Shown here piece after piece: positions 14,586 through 23,849 of a DNA stretch of 47,518 nucleotides. The position numbers and the translations under genes are program-made. Within the stretch, counting starts at the first letter, position 1. Every line of letters starts with the position of its first letter. The stretch is from an uncultured Lachnospiraceae bacterium (GTDB taxonomy: Bacteria > Bacillota > Clostridia > Lachnospirales > Lachnospiraceae). The stretch is from the NCBI GenBank assembly GCA_947626395.1, contig CANQRU010000028.1:1-47518 (forward strand), written 5' to 3'. A model generated the notes under the pieces. That model had not been told where the DNA came from, did not search any database, and was given only the letters and a program-made list of their open reading frames with translations.

Positions 14586-15562
14586 CAGGCAGCGGCATCT
14601 GGATACCGGCCGTGCCGCTTCTGGTCGGATTCCTGATCGACCTGGTATTGGGTGATCCTTATTGCCTGCCGCACCCGGTCCGGGCCATCGGCAGCCTGAT
14701 CTCACAGCTGGAAAGGGCAGTGCGGAAGCATTTCGCGGGGAATCTGCGGTTTGGGGGCGTTGTTCTGGCGCTGGCTGTGCTGACGGTTACGTCCGGCGCT
14801 GCATGGATGGTTCTGTATGCTGCCTACCGGATCAGCGTATGGATTGGGATCGCGGCGGAGAGCGTGATGTGCTATTATCTGATCGCACCAAAATGTCTGT
14901 GGGACGAAAGCATGAAGGTCTGCCGGGCGCTTGAGGAGAAAGACACCGAGAAAGCCAGAAAGGCCGTGTCCATGATCGTGGGGCGCGATACCGAGAGGCT
15001 TGATGCAGCCGGGATCACGCGGGCTGCGGTGGAGACGGTGGCGGAGAATACCTCGGACGGTGTGACCGCGCCGATGCTGTTCATCGCCTTCGGCGGCGCA
15101 GCGCTGGGCTTTTTTTATAAAGCGGTCAACACGATGGATTCCATGATTGGCTACCGGAATGAGAAATACACCGACCTGGGGCGCTTTGCCGCAAGGCTTG
15201 ACGATGCGGTAAACTATCTGCCTTCCCGGATCACGGCAATTGTCATGATCCTTTCCGCGTATCTGCTGGGGTATGACGGCAGAAACGCGTATCGGATCTG
15301 GCGGCGGGACCGGCGAAAGCACGCCAGTCCCAATTCCGCCCAGACGGAGTCTGTGTGCGCGGGTGCGCTGGGTGTGAGACTGGCCGGGGATGCGTATTAT
15401 TTTGGGGAACTCCACAGAAAGGAATATATTGGCGACGATAAGCGGCCGGTGGAGGCGGAGGATATCCGCAGGGCGAACCGGCTTATGTATTGCACGTCGG
15501 TGATCGTGTTGGCACTTTCCGTGATCATAAGAATGGTGATCGGAGGCAGAATCCGGGTTTAA
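14582..15562 (+). CDS. cbiB: Adenosylcobinamide-phosphate synthase
   Basis: 326 residues, polytopic. It attaches (R)-1-aminopropan-2-ol phosphate to adenosylcobyric acid. The opening PLLVGFLIDLVLGDP and HPVRAIGSLI are diagnostic, followed by ARKAVSMIVGRDTERLD, VAENTSDGVTAPMLFIAFGG, NTMDSMIGYRNEKYTDLGRF and ASPNSAQTES. It is full length. The start ATG overlaps the preceding nuclease gene stop by 4 bases with GGGAG upstream. The cobD-like gene follows 25 bases later. It is named cobD in some schemes. Confidence 0.95.
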   Translation: MTGSGIWIPAVPLLVGFLIDLVLGDPYCLPHPVRAIGSLISQLERAVRKHFAGNLRFGGVVLALAVLTVTSGAAWMVLYAAYRISVWIGIAAESVMCYYLIAPKCLWDESMKVCRALEEKDTEKARKAVSMIVGRDTERLDAAGITRAAVETVAENTSDGVTAPMLFIAFGGAALGFFYKAVNTMDSMIGYRNEKYTDLGRFAARLDDAVNYLPSRITAIVMILSAYLLGYDGRNAYRIWRRDRRKHASPNSAQTESVCAGALGVRLAGDAYYFGELHRKEYIGDDKRPVEAEDIRRANRLMYCTSVIVLALSVIIRMVIGGRIRV

Positions 15563-15587
15563 TCAAAATTGAGGAGAGCAGAAGAAA

Positions 15588-16772
15588 ATGCCTGAAGGAG
15601 CGCAGAAGCCATTGGATGCGCAAAAGGAAACCAATATACAAAGTGAGTTCGCGCGTCCTCCCCATGGAGGCGATGTTTATGGCGACAATATTTATGGCGG
15701 CAGCTTTAACGGAGTCAGCGTTTGTGGCGGAAACACCAGCGGCTGCCGCATCCGTGGCGGAGGTATCCGCTATGATTTCTCTGCTAATATAGGTCCGCTT
15801 GGCATGCCGGAAGGTGTGAAAGAGGTGCTCAGACGGGATATTGATTGCTGGGATGTTTATCCGGATCCGTATTGCCGGGCGCTGACGGCGGAATTGTCCG
15901 CTCACACAGGGATAGACAGCGGCCGGATCGTATGCGGGAACGGAGCGGCGGATCTGATCTGGCGGATCATGCTGGCGCTGCGGCCGAAGAAAGCGGTGAT
16001 CTGCGCGCCCACATTTTCTGAATACGCGAAAGCACTTGCGGCGGTTGGGAGCGGGATCGTCGAATACAGACTGGCGGAGGAGAATGATTTTGTTCTGGAC
16101 GAAGGGATCCTTGCATATCTGGACGGAACGGTTCAGATGCTGATCCTGTGCTCGCCGAATAATCCGACAGGAAGCGTGATCGATGCGGCGCTTTTTGAGA
16201 AGATATGCGAGGTATGCCGGGAGAAGGGGATTCTTTTGCTGTGCGACGAGTGCTTCCTGGATTTTGTGCGGGATAGCAGAGATCGGAGCGCGGTGCGGTT
16301 TATAAAGTGTGCCGGCAGGCGGTCAGTGATCGTGCTTAAAGCATTTACAAAGATTTACGCGATGGCGGGGATGCGGCTGGGTTATGCGCTGTTTGGCAGC
16401 AGGCAGCTGGCGGAGACGGTTCGGAACACGGGGCAGTTCTGGAGCGTTAGTTCCCCGGCGCAGGCGGCGGGAATCGCGGCTCTGACGGAGCGGGACTACG
16501 TTCGCAGAACCGTAGAGATTGTGGAAACGGAGCGGGAATATCTTCGGAGAGAGCTTACGCGGCTCGGCCTGCGTGTGTATCCATCGGAAGCGAATTTCCT
16601 CTTGTTCCGCTGCGGGCTGCCGCTCGATGAAAGATTGTTGAAAGAAAGAATATTGATCCGGTCCTGCGAAAATTACAGCGGCCTGGACGCGTCTTATTTT
16701 CGGATCGCGGTGAGGACGCATGAGGAGAATGCGGCGCTTGTTGAAGCAGTGGAACGCTGTCTCGGGATATAG
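15588..16772 (+). CDS. cobD: CobD-like threonine-phosphate decarboxylase (PLP, aminotransferase fold)
   Basis: 394 residues. The family decarboxylates L-threonine-O-3-phosphate to the aminopropanol phosphate arm used by CbiB. HGGDVY and DFSANIGPLGMP, normally close together, are both present. CSPNNPTGSVI, LLCDECFLDF and the PLP lysine K255 (AFTKIYAMAGMRLGYALF) follow. Between HGGDVY and DFSANI sits an insertion of about 29 residues (32-60) made of Gly every 5-7 positions. The N-terminal 25 residues are also extra. A histidinol-phosphate aminotransferase role is the alternative, but the cob context argues against it. GAGGAG lies upstream of the start. Confidence 0.88.
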   Translation: MPEGAQKPLDAQKETNIQSEFARPPHGGDVYGDNIYGGSFNGVSVCGGNTSGCRIRGGGIRYDFSANIGPLGMPEGVKEVLRRDIDCWDVYPDPYCRALTAELSAHTGIDSGRIVCGNGAADLIWRIMLALRPKKAVICAPTFSEYAKALAAVGSGIVEYRLAEENDFVLDEGILAYLDGTVQMLILCSPNNPTGSVIDAALFEKICEVCREKGILLLCDECFLDFVRDSRDRSAVRFIKCAGRRSVIVLKAFTKIYAMAGMRLGYALFGSRQLAETVRNTGQFWSVSSPAQAAGIAALTERDYVRRTVEIVETEREYLRRELTRLGLRVYPSEANFLLFRCGLPLDERLLKERILIRSCENYSGLDASYFRIAVRTHEENAALVEAVERCLGI

Positions 16773-16832
16773 GGATGGCCGGCGGCAGCAGACATCTGCG
16801 GTCAGTAATCGGCCTTGAGCGGATGAACCACG

Positions 16833-17017
16833 GATGAACTGCAGTATAACGCACGAATATTTGAGATGTAAGGCTGTGCGAAGTACGGATATGGAGATTG
16901 TGAGGAAAGTCCAGACGAAGTGCGGCAATGAGGATTAAGATACAAGGCAGTGCTGGGCACGGATATTGAGATTAAGAGGAAAGGTTGTGCGAGGTACGGC
17001 TATGGAGAAAAAGAGAT
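16833..17017 (+). repeat. 37-base degenerate tandem repeats running into the tag gene
   Basis: Four head-to-tail copies occupy 16870-16906, 16907-16943, 16944-16980 and 16981-17017, with a weaker partial copy before 16870. The common core is TGCGAAGTACGGATATGGAG-like. The period of 37 is not a multiple of three and each copy has drifted, so the repeats do not encode a repeat protein. The last copy contains the ATG of the tag gene at 17002, so the gene's start signal arose from, or was captured by, the repeat. Confidence 0.7.
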
Positions 17018-17574
17018 GTGAATGGGTATCAGGCGACGGGCAGAGACATATTTCGGAGGAGTCCCTCCGTTATCACGATACCCGCTGGTGCAAACCGGAG
17101 CACCGCGATCAGGAACTTTTCGCGATGCTGGTTCTGGAAGGGATGCAGGCCGGCGTGAGTTGGGATATCATTCTGCGGAAAGAGTGTAATTTCCGAAAGG
17201 CGTTTGACGGATTTGATCCGCAGACCGTGGCAGATTATGACGAGGTGAAGATCGGGGAACTGCTGCAGGACGCCGGGATTATCCGGAACCGGCGGAAGAT
17301 CGAGGCGGCGGTCACAAACGCCCGGGCGTTTCTTAAGGTGCAGGAGGAATTCGGCAGTTTCGACCGGTATATCTGGGGGTTCACCGATGGAAAAATCATC
17401 GACCATCATCTGTCCGATATGAGGGATATGCCTGCGAAGGATGAGTTGTCCGAGCGCATCAGCGGGGATCTGAAAAAGAGAGGGTTCAAATTCGTGGGGC
17501 CGGTGATCATTTATTCTTATCTTCAGGGAATCGGAGTGATCAACGATCACTGGGAATATTGCGATTTCAGGTGA
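17002..17574 (+). CDS. tag: DNA-3-methyladenine glycosylase I
   Basis: 190 residues, full length. It removes 3-methyladenine from alkylated DNA. RCEWV at the start, RYHDTRW, LFAMLVLEGMQAGVSWDIIL, the family block DGFDPQTVADYD, IIRNRRKIEAAVTNARAF, GFKFVGPVIIYSYLQGIG and NDHWEYC match Tag. The zinc ligands of the family (Cys near the N-terminus, His of YHD, and His and Cys of DHxxxC) are in place. The ribosome binding site is weak (GAGG about 15 bases before ATG) and lies in the 37-base repeats. It sits between cobD and cobQ and is not a cobalamin gene. Confidence 0.93.
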   Translation: MEKKRCEWVSGDGQRHISEESLRYHDTRWCKPEHRDQELFAMLVLEGMQAGVSWDIILRKECNFRKAFDGFDPQTVADYDEVKIGELLQDAGIIRNRRKIEAAVTNARAFLKVQEEFGSFDRYIWGFTDGKIIDHHLSDMRDMPAKDELSERISGDLKKRGFKFVGPVIIYSYLQGIGVINDHWEYCDFR

Positions 17575-17691
17575 TCCAATCGGTTCGGGAATCATTATAC
17601 CCGCGCTGGCCTGATGTCTGATCGAAATGAGGGCAAAACACCGCGGCAAACTGTATACATCCCCGAAGAACATAGGGAGAGAGGCATTTTT

Positions 17692-19359
17692 ATGGCAAAA
17701 GCGATCATGATCCAGGGCACTATGTCCAGTGCCGGCAAGAGCTTTCTCGCAGCGGCGCTCTGCCGGATCTTTCGGCAGGACGGCTATTCCTGTGCGCCGT
17801 TTAAATCCCAGAACATGGCGCTGAATTCCTATGTGACCGCGGATGGCCTGGAAATAGGCCGGGCGCAGGCCATGCAGGCGGAGGCCGCGATGACAGAGCC
17901 GTCTGTGGATATGAATCCGATCCTTCTGAAGCCAACCAGTGATTCTGCATCGCAGGTCATTGTAAACGGCAAGGTGCGGGGAGATATGCGGGCGGCGGAA
18001 TATTTCCGGCACAAGAAGGAATTGGTTCCGGAGATCCTGGCCGCATACCGGCGGCTGGCGGATCGATACGATATTATCGTTGTGGAGGGCGCGGGAAGCC
18101 CGGTGGAACTGAATCTGAAGAAAGACGATATTGTCAACATGGGCCTTGCAAAAATGCTTCACGCGCCGGTGCTGCTGGCCGGGGACATCGACCGCGGCGG
18201 CGTATTTGCCCAGCTTCTGGGAACACTGGCGCTTCTGGAAGAGGACGAGAGAGCACTGGTAAAGGGCCTGATCGTGAATAAATTCCGCGGTGACCGGAGG
18301 TTGTTTGACGACGGCGTAAAGATCCTGGAAGCGCGCGGAGGCAAACCCGTGGCGGGAGTGATTCCGTACATCGACTGCGACCTGGAGGATGAGGACAGCC
18401 TGGCGGAGAGGCTTGAGCGGAAGACAGCAGACGGTGTGATTGATATTGCAGTGATCCGTCTGCCGCACATCTCGAATTTCACGGATTTCGATGTATTCGC
18501 GCGTTTCCCCGGCGTATCGGTCCGTTTCGCGGCGCGTGCGGAGCAGCTTGGGACGCCGGATATGGTCATTCTGCCAGGCACGAAGAGTACCATTGCTGAT
18601 CTTAAGCATATCCAGGAAAATGGACTGGAGGCTGCGGTGAAGCGGCTGGCAGCCGACGGCGTGCCGATCTTCGGGATCTGCGGCGGATACCAGATGCTGG
18701 GCGAAAGCATTTCCGATCCGGACGGAGCGGAGGGTGGCGGAAACATCGCGGCAATGGGGCTTCTTGGCGGCAGAACGGTATTTGCGAAGGAAAAGACCAG
18801 AAGGCGGACAGAAGGAAATTTCGCGGAAGTCGGAGGCGTGTTCGCCGGGCTTTCCGGAAAGCACTTTTCCGGGTACGAGATCCATATGGGAAGTACGGTT
18901 TCGGAGGAAAGGCCGCTTGTGTTCTGCAGAAAGGCAGTGCATGAGGGAGAGGCGGCTATGAATTGCATTGGGATACAGGAAAATGAACCGGCGGAATGTT
19001 TCCGGGATAACGTCGGCGCGGCGCGCGGAAATGTGTACGGTTGCTATATCCATGGGATCTTCGACAGCGGAGAGATCGCGGAAGAGATTGTGAAAGCGTT
19101 GTATGAACGGAAGGGACTTTCATATTCCGGAGGAGAACGCGGCGGTGGGCATGACAGCAAATACGAGCAGAGCGTCACTGACGATCTGCTCGCATGGAAA
19201 TACAAGCAAGGCATCGTCACTGACGACTTACCTGCATGGAAATACGACGGCGCAGCGTATAAGCAGCGGCAGTTCGATCTGCTGGCGGATGGTGTGCGGC
19301 AGAATCTGAATATGGAACTGGTTTATCAGATACTTGAGCGTGGGTGCGGTGAAAGATGA
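17692..19359 (+). CDS. cobQ: Cobyric acid synthase
   Basis: 555 residues; family members are usually near 500. It amidates four side chains of adenosylcobyrinate a,c-diamide using glutamine and ATP. The N-terminal domain shows [20 protein letters not shown] and [13 protein letters not shown], then [13 protein letters not shown] and [14 protein letters not shown]. The C-terminal amidotransferase domain has nucleophile Cys330 ([12 protein letters not shown]) and His454 ([11 protein letters not shown]). A 14-residue tandem duplication ([10 protein letters not shown], then [10 protein letters not shown]) lies near the C-terminus. ATG 17692 matches the conserved start, with AGAGAGG upstream. Also called cbiP. 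It follows tag by 117 bases. Confidence 0.95.
   Translation: MAKAIMIQGTMSSAGKSFLAAALCRIFRQDGYSCAPFKSQNMALNSYVTADGLEIGRAQAMQAEAAMTEPSVDMNPILLKPTSDSASQVIVNGKVRGDMRAAEYFRHKKELVPEILAAYRRLADRYDIIVVEGAGSPVELNLKKDDIVNMGLAKMLHAPVLLAGDIDRGGVFAQLLGTLALLEEDERALVKGLIVNKFRGDRRLFDDGVKILEARGGKPVAGVIPYIDCDLEDEDSLAERLERKTADGVIDIAVIRLPHISNFTDFDVFARFPGVSVRFAARAEQLGTPDMVILPGTKSTIADLKHIQENGLEAAVKRLAADGVPIFGICGGYQMLGESISDPDGAEGGGNIAAMGLLGGRTVFAKEKTRRRTEGNFAEVGGVFAGLSGKHFSGYEIHMGSTVSEERPLVFCRKAVHEGEAAMNCIGIQENEPAECFRDNVGAARGNVYGCYIHGIFDSGEIAEEIVKALYERKGLSYSGGERGGGHDSKYEQSVTDDLLAWKYKQGIVTDDLPAWKYDGAAYKQRQFDLLADGVRQNLNMELVYQILERGCGER
19174..19257 (+). repeat. 42-base tandem duplication within cobQ
   Basis: Segments at 19174-19215 and 19216-19257 are two in-frame copies encoding [14 protein letters not shown] and [14 protein letters not shown]. 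The first 30 bases match at most positions. It lies in the C-terminal extension after the amidotransferase His, where it should not disturb the active site. Confidence 0.65.
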
Positions 19360-19410
19360 CCGCTGTGCTGAATCAAATTGTTCCTGTGAAAAAAGGAGGA
19401 TTTTCTTAAT

Positions 19411-20319
19411 ATGGACGTCCGTGATTATGAGTATATCGTGGCTATCGCCGAGCAGGGCAGCATCACCCGGGCGGCGGCGCATCTCTTCATCACCCAGTCG
19501 GCGCTGACCAAATTCCTGCAGAGGACGGAGCGTGATCTGGGGCTGGCGCTGTTCGTGCGCGACGGCAGCCGGTTCCAGCTGACGGAGGCGGGGCGGCGCT
19601 ACGTGGAGACGGGCCGGGCGATCATTCATCTTGACCGGCAGCTGGAGGAGCAGCTGAACCAGGAGTTCGCGTCTCAGAAGGAGCGGATCCGTCTGGGATT
19701 CCCGGCGGGACAGACGGATGATATCCTGCGGAATGTTCTTCCGGCTCTTTATGAGCGGTTCCCGGACACGCGGGTATTTGCCAGAGGGGACAGCAGCCGG
19801 AGCCAGATGACGGCGCTGCACAGTGACGATCTGGATCTGGCGGTAGTAACGAATGCGGAGCGGGAGCCGGGGTACCGTTATCTGCCGCTGGAGAAGTCCC
19901 GTATGGTCCTGATGGTCCGCGAGGATTCGCCGCTGCTTTCCGAGGCGGAGAAGAAAAGCGGGTATCCCTGCCCGGCGGTGCCGAAGGAGAAGCTTAACGG
20001 CCTTCCCATGGTGACGATGCCCGCGTCCACCGATTCCGGCAGTCTGACGATGGATATGTGCCGCAAATACGGCCTGAAGCCGGATTTCGTGCTGGAAGTC
20101 AGCGATGTGCGCGCCCTGATCGACGCGGTGGAATGCGGTTACGGGGCCGCGGTCTTTCTGTCGGTTCCCATCGAGGGGAGAAAGGTGCGGTATCTCTCCA
20201 TAGAAGGCGTGGAATGCCCGGAGCAGATGAACATGCTGGTGTACCGGTCAGACCGGGAGCTGTCGCCGGCCATGTCCTATCTGATCCAGCTGCTGACGAA
20301 GGGCGAATCTTTTATGTGA
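19411..20319 (+). CDS. LysR family transcriptional regulator
   Basis: 302 residues, the family's usual length. The N-terminal winged helix-turn-helix reads MDVRDYEYIVAIAEQGSITR then AAAHLFITQSALTKFLQRTE. Residues about 90-295 form the periplasmic-binding-like effector domain (RIRLGFPAGQTDDI, then LDLAVVTNAE). AAGGAGG lies 11 bases before the start. Its usual divergent target is absent: the cobQ gene lies upstream on the same strand and a convergent sensor kinase lies downstream. The ligand is unknown. Confidence 0.93.
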   Translation: MDVRDYEYIVAIAEQGSITRAAAHLFITQSALTKFLQRTERDLGLALFVRDGSRFQLTEAGRRYVETGRAIIHLDRQLEEQLNQEFASQKERIRLGFPAGQTDDILRNVLPALYERFPDTRVFARGDSSRSQMTALHSDDLDLAVVTNAEREPGYRYLPLEKSRMVLMVREDSPLLSEAEKKSGYPCPAVPKEKLNGLPMVTMPASTDSGSLTMDMCRKYGLKPDFVLEVSDVRALIDAVECGYGAAVFLSVPIEGRKVRYLSIEGVECPEQMNMLVYRSDRELSPAMSYLIQLLTKGESFM

Positions 20320-20324
20320 AATAA

Positions 20325-20356
20325 GTTTGGCGGGAGGTTAAGACTTCCCGCCAAAC
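20325..20356. terminator. Bidirectional terminator between LysR and hybrid kinase genes
   Basis: A perfect 11-base inverted repeat, GTTTGGCGGGA / TCCCGCCAAAC, has a 10-base loop. It begins 5 bases after the LysR stop and overlaps the last codons and stop of the convergent kinase gene, so it may end transcripts from both sides. T runs are short. Confidence 0.65.
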
Positions 20357-23300
20357 AGTCCTTTCAGAAGTTCCATCATCTTATCCAGATCTATGGGCTT
20401 CGCCAGATGCCCGTTCATACCGGCTTCTATGGCCTTCTCCCTGTCTTCCTCAAACGCGTTGGCCGTCATTGCGAAGATCGGAATGCTTGACAGATGCGGA
20501 TCATCCGTAGCGCGGATAACGCGGGTAGCGGCGTAGCCGTCCATGATCGGCATCTGGATATCCATCAGGATCAGGTTGTAGTAGCCCGGCTCGGACTGCT
20601 CGACCATATCGCAGGCCTGCTGGCCGTTCTCGGCGCACTCAACCAGGAAGCCGGCTTCCTGAAGGATCTCCGTGGCGATCTCCCGGTTGAGATCATTGTC
20701 TTCGGCCAGAAGGATGCGCTTGCCTGAGAAGCTGGCTTCCTGCGGAAGCGCGCTTTCCCTCACAGGCACATCATCCGTGGCCCGGCCCAGGCTGCGCTCC
20801 AGCGTATGATGGAGATCGGAAGCGAAGAGGGGCTTGCTGATGAAGCCGGTGACGCCGGCACGGCGGGCTTCCTGCTCAATATCCGACCAGTCGTAGGCGG
20901 ACATCAGGATGATGGGCGAATCATTTCCCACGATCTGACGGATCTGGCGGACGGTCTCGATGCCGCTGAGTTCCGGCATGGACCAGTCTACGATATAGAC
21001 TTCAAACGGATCGGCCAGCTCCACGGCTTCCGTGGTGCGCGCGATGGCCTCGCGGCCGGACGGGGCCCATTCCGCCCGCATTCCGATCTGCCGCAGCATC
21101 TTGGATACGCTCTGGCAGCAGACCATATCGTCATCCACGACCAGTCCCCGGAAGCCCTTCAGCTCCGCGATGGGATCCATTTCCTGATGGGCGGCGGAGA
21201 AGCGCAGTTCCAGATTCACGATAAATGTGGTGCCTTTGTCCTGCTCGCTCTCCACGCTGATGGTGCCGCCCATCATGTCCACGATATTCTTGGTGATGGC
21301 CATGCCGAGGCCGGTGCCCTGGATGCCGCTGACCGTGGAAGTCTGTTCGCGGGTGAAAGGATCAAAGACGGTTCTGGCAAATTCCGGACTCATGCCGATG
21401 CCGGTGTCGCTGACCCGGAATTCATAGAGCCCGCGCTCTTTTGCGCGGGATGGCTTCTGTGTGACCCGGACGGCGATCGTGCCTCCGACGGGGGTAAATT
21501 TGATCGCGTTGGAGGTCAGGTTCAGAAGGATCTGGTTCAGCCGCAGCTTGTCGCAGTAGATCTCCTCGTCCGTCACATCCACCGTGTCGATGAACAGTTC
21601 CATCCGCTTGGCGTGAATGTCCGACTGGATGATATTGCGCAGGCCCTGCAGGATATCGGCCAGATTCTCCGGCCGCTCGTTGATGGAGACCTTGCCAGAC
21701 TCGATCCGGCTCATGTCCAGCACGTCGTTGATCAGGGACAGCAGGTGATTGGACGCCTGGGCAATCTTGGACAGGTAGTCCCTGGCCCGCTCCTGATTGT
21801 CCAGATGGGTGGTAGTCAGGGCCGTATAGCCGATGATCGCGTTCATCGGCGTGCGGATATCGTGGGACATATTATTGAGAAATGTGGTCTTGGCCCGGTT
21901 GGCGGCGTCCGCTGCCTGGAGGGCGTGGGTCAGTTCTTCGGTCTTGTTCTGAAGTTCGCGGGTGGCCTGGTCGACCTTTTCCTTAAGCTGTTTCTGGTTG
22001 CGTGTCCGCACCGCCAGCATGGCAAGGGCGAAGAGCAGCAGAAGCACAAGGAAGACGCCCAGCACGCTGTAGAGCGGGTTTCGGTAGAGAAAGGCGGTCA
22101 GACTGACATTGTCGTTTCGGCTGGCGTCGATCTCCCGCGACAGGATGGCGTCCAGTTCCGCGTCGGTAAAGCTGTCGGATCCTTTGTCCAGAAGGGAGAG
22201 CAGGTAGCGGCCGCCCTTCACATTATTTCCGACGGCGTAGGACAGGGAGGTATCCCCGAAAACGACCGAGGTCAGATGATTGCGGACGTCCTCGCGGACG
22301 TACTGTCCCGCAGTGTAGGAATAAAGAATGGTGGCGTCGGCCCTGCCGTCCAGCACCGCCCGGACGCAGTCTTCTGTGGATGCAAACCGTATGAGTTCGT
22401 CCTCCGGATAATGGTCCGCGATATATTTGTTGATGGCTTCGGCGCGTTCCATCACCGCCAGACATTTTATTTCCCCGGAGAAGCCGTCCAGGGTCAGCCG
22501 GGCGAAATTAGTCTGGAAATAGGGGACTGTGATCTTATAGCCTTCCTCTTCCGCCAGATAGTAATCGCCGGTAAAGTCCAGGACGATATCCGCCGTTCCG
22601 GCTTCCCGGAGGGCATAGTATTCGTTCCGGTCTTTCACCGGAACATATTCGTAGTTCAGACCGAGACGGCCGGCCAGAATCTCGAAGAGAGAGGGCAGGA
22701 TGCCCCGCGCCTCGCCGTCCTGGAAATAGCAGTAAGGGGGCCGGTCGGGATTAAAAAGCAGGCGCAGCGGCTCGCCCGACGCGCGGTGCTCCTCCAGAAA
22801 CGCCCGCTCGCTGGCGTTCATGATAATGGAGCCTTCCTGGTCGGTAGAGTAGTACATCTCGTGCAGGGTATCGCGCCAGTTGGGGTCATGCAGATCCATT
22901 TCGTTGATAGCCGCGTTGATCCGGGCCATCAGTTCGGTGCGGTCTATACGGGTACAGATGTAGAAGGGGCTGGCGTCGAAGGACTCTAAGAGCCACTCAT
23001 TTTCCAGAAGCCGCAGGCTTCCGGTGACGGCGGCGTCCACCTGTCCGCCCTGAAGGGCGGCGGTCAGTTCGTCCTGTTCGGCGAAATAGACCGGATGGAA
23101 GGTAAAGCCGTGCTCCTCGGCGAAGCGCTCGAAGTTGGCGTTCTTGGAGTTGCCTTCCAGCATCCCCACGTCGATGCCGTCGTAGGTGGCGTAGTCGCCC
23201 TCCACGATGTCCTGATTGCCGGCCTTCACCGTGAAAATGGTGGAGTTGACGCCGATGGACTGGTCGGAGAACAGGAATTCCTTTTCCCGTTCCGCAGTTT

Positions 23301-23607
23301 TGGAGACGGAGGTGACAATATCCACCCCGCCGCTGCGGAGCATATCCAGGGACTCGGCGTAGGAACCGTCGTAGCCCACATATTCGTAGGACCAGCCGCC
23401 GTGGATGGCCAGCCGCTGCAGAAATTCATAGCCGTAGCCGCTGCGGCGTCCGTCATCCTCGATGATGTGATAGCCGGAGAAGGCGAAAAAGCCTACCTTA
23501 AGTACTTCCGGCTGTTCCTCCGCCGGACTGGCGGCCTGTGCGGTCAGGCAGGTCGTAAAGAGCAGCAGCGCGGCCATCGTAAGGCACAGCAGGCGCTTTT
23601 TATTCAT
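20338..23607 (-). CDS. Hybrid sensor histidine kinase with two solute-binding sensor domains (BvgS-like)
   Basis: 1089 residues. After a signal peptide (MNKKRLLCLTMAALLLFTTC) come two tandem type-3 solute-binding domains (about 35-255 and 270-500), a transmembrane helix (about 512-532) and a coiled coil. The HisKA domain follows with phospho-acceptor His582 (NMSHDIRTPMNAIIGY), then the ATPase domain (LNQILLNLTSNAIKFTP, DTGIGMSPEF, GTGLGMAI). Two receiver domains end the protein: the first has VYIVDWSMPE, the second has Asp1016 in LMDIQMPIMDG. No HPt domain is present. It probably senses an amino acid or similar small ligand outside the cell. No separate response regulator is adjacent. The start has GAGGAGG upstream on the minus strand. 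Confidence 0.95.
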   Translation of the reverse strand: MNKKRLLCLTMAALLLFTTCLTAQAASPAEEQPEVLKVGFFAFSGYHIIEDDGRRSGYGYEFLQRLAIHGGWSYEYVGYDGSYAESLDMLRSGGVDIVTSVSKTAEREKEFLFSDQSIGVNSTIFTVKAGNQDIVEGDYATYDGIDVGMLEGNSKNANFERFAEEHGFTFHPVYFAEQDELTAALQGGQVDAAVTGSLRLLENEWLLESFDASPFYICTRIDRTELMARINAAINEMDLHDPNWRDTLHEMYYSTDQEGSIIMNASERAFLEEHRASGEPLRLLFNPDRPPYCYFQDGEARGILPSLFEILAGRLGLNYEYVPVKDRNEYYALREAGTADIVLDFTGDYYLAEEEGYKITVPYFQTNFARLTLDGFSGEIKCLAVMERAEAINKYIADHYPEDELIRFASTEDCVRAVLDGRADATILYSYTAGQYVREDVRNHLTSVVFGDTSLSYAVGNNVKGGRYLLSLLDKGSDSFTDAELDAILSREIDASRNDNVSLTAFLYRNPLYSVLGVFLVLLLLFALAMLAVRTRNQKQLKEKVDQATRELQNKTEELTHALQAADAANRAKTTFLNNMSHDIRTPMNAIIGYTALTTTHLDNQERARDYLSKIAQASNHLLSLINDVLDMSRIESGKVSINERPENLADILQGLRNIIQSDIHAKRMELFIDTVDVTDEEIYCDKLRLNQILLNLTSNAIKFTPVGGTIAVRVTQKPSRAKERGLYEFRVSDTGIGMSPEFARTVFDPFTREQTSTVSGIQGTGLGMAITKNIVDMMGGTISVESEQDKGTTFIVNLELRFSAAHQEMDPIAELKGFRGLVVDDDMVCCQSVSKMLRQIGMRAEWAPSGREAIARTTEAVELADPFEVYIVDWSMPELSGIETVRQIRQIVGNDSPIILMSAYDWSDIEQEARRAGVTGFISKPLFASDLHHTLERSLGRATDDVPVRESALPQEASFSGKRILLAEDNDLNREIATEILQEAGFLVECAENGQQACDMVEQSEPGYYNLILMDIQMPIMDGYAATRVIRATDDPHLSSIPIFAMTANAFEEDREKAIEAGMNGHLAKPIDLDKMMELLKGLFGGKS

Positions 23608-23774
23608 ATAGTTTCCTCCTCTAAAGTACTGAGCAAAAAACAGTGATTCAAGGTTGCTGAGTTTAAGATACTGAGATTAGAACAGTGTACCATTTTACGG
23701 CTTCTTTTTCAACCACCAGAATTGAATTTATCGGAAAAAATGGTTAGATTTTCGCGCTATTTGTATTCAATCGC

Positions 23775-23803
23775 TTTACATGCCGATCATGACGTGGTAA
23801 AAT
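23775..23803 (+). promoter_or_regulatory. Promoter for the malic enzyme gene
   Basis: TTTACA at 23775-23780 and TAAAAT at 23798-23803 are 17 bases apart. The transcript would begin just before the 32-base repeats, placing all of them in the 5' untranslated region. Confidence 0.6.
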
Positions 23804-23849
23804 GTCCACGCCTGCAGCGCATAAGCGTGAATGCGGCGATATCGTCGCG

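Noticed and set aside
17029-19053. A 674-residue minus-strand open frame opposite tag and cobQ
   Set aside because: It runs through two unrelated, well supported genes on the other strand and lacks a ribosome binding site and recognisable domains.
20806-22989. A 727-residue open frame on the plus strand opposite the hybrid kinase
   Set aside because: Its residues mirror the reverse complement of the kinase codons and no domain is recognisable; the kinase frame has all expected motifs and a good ribosome binding site.
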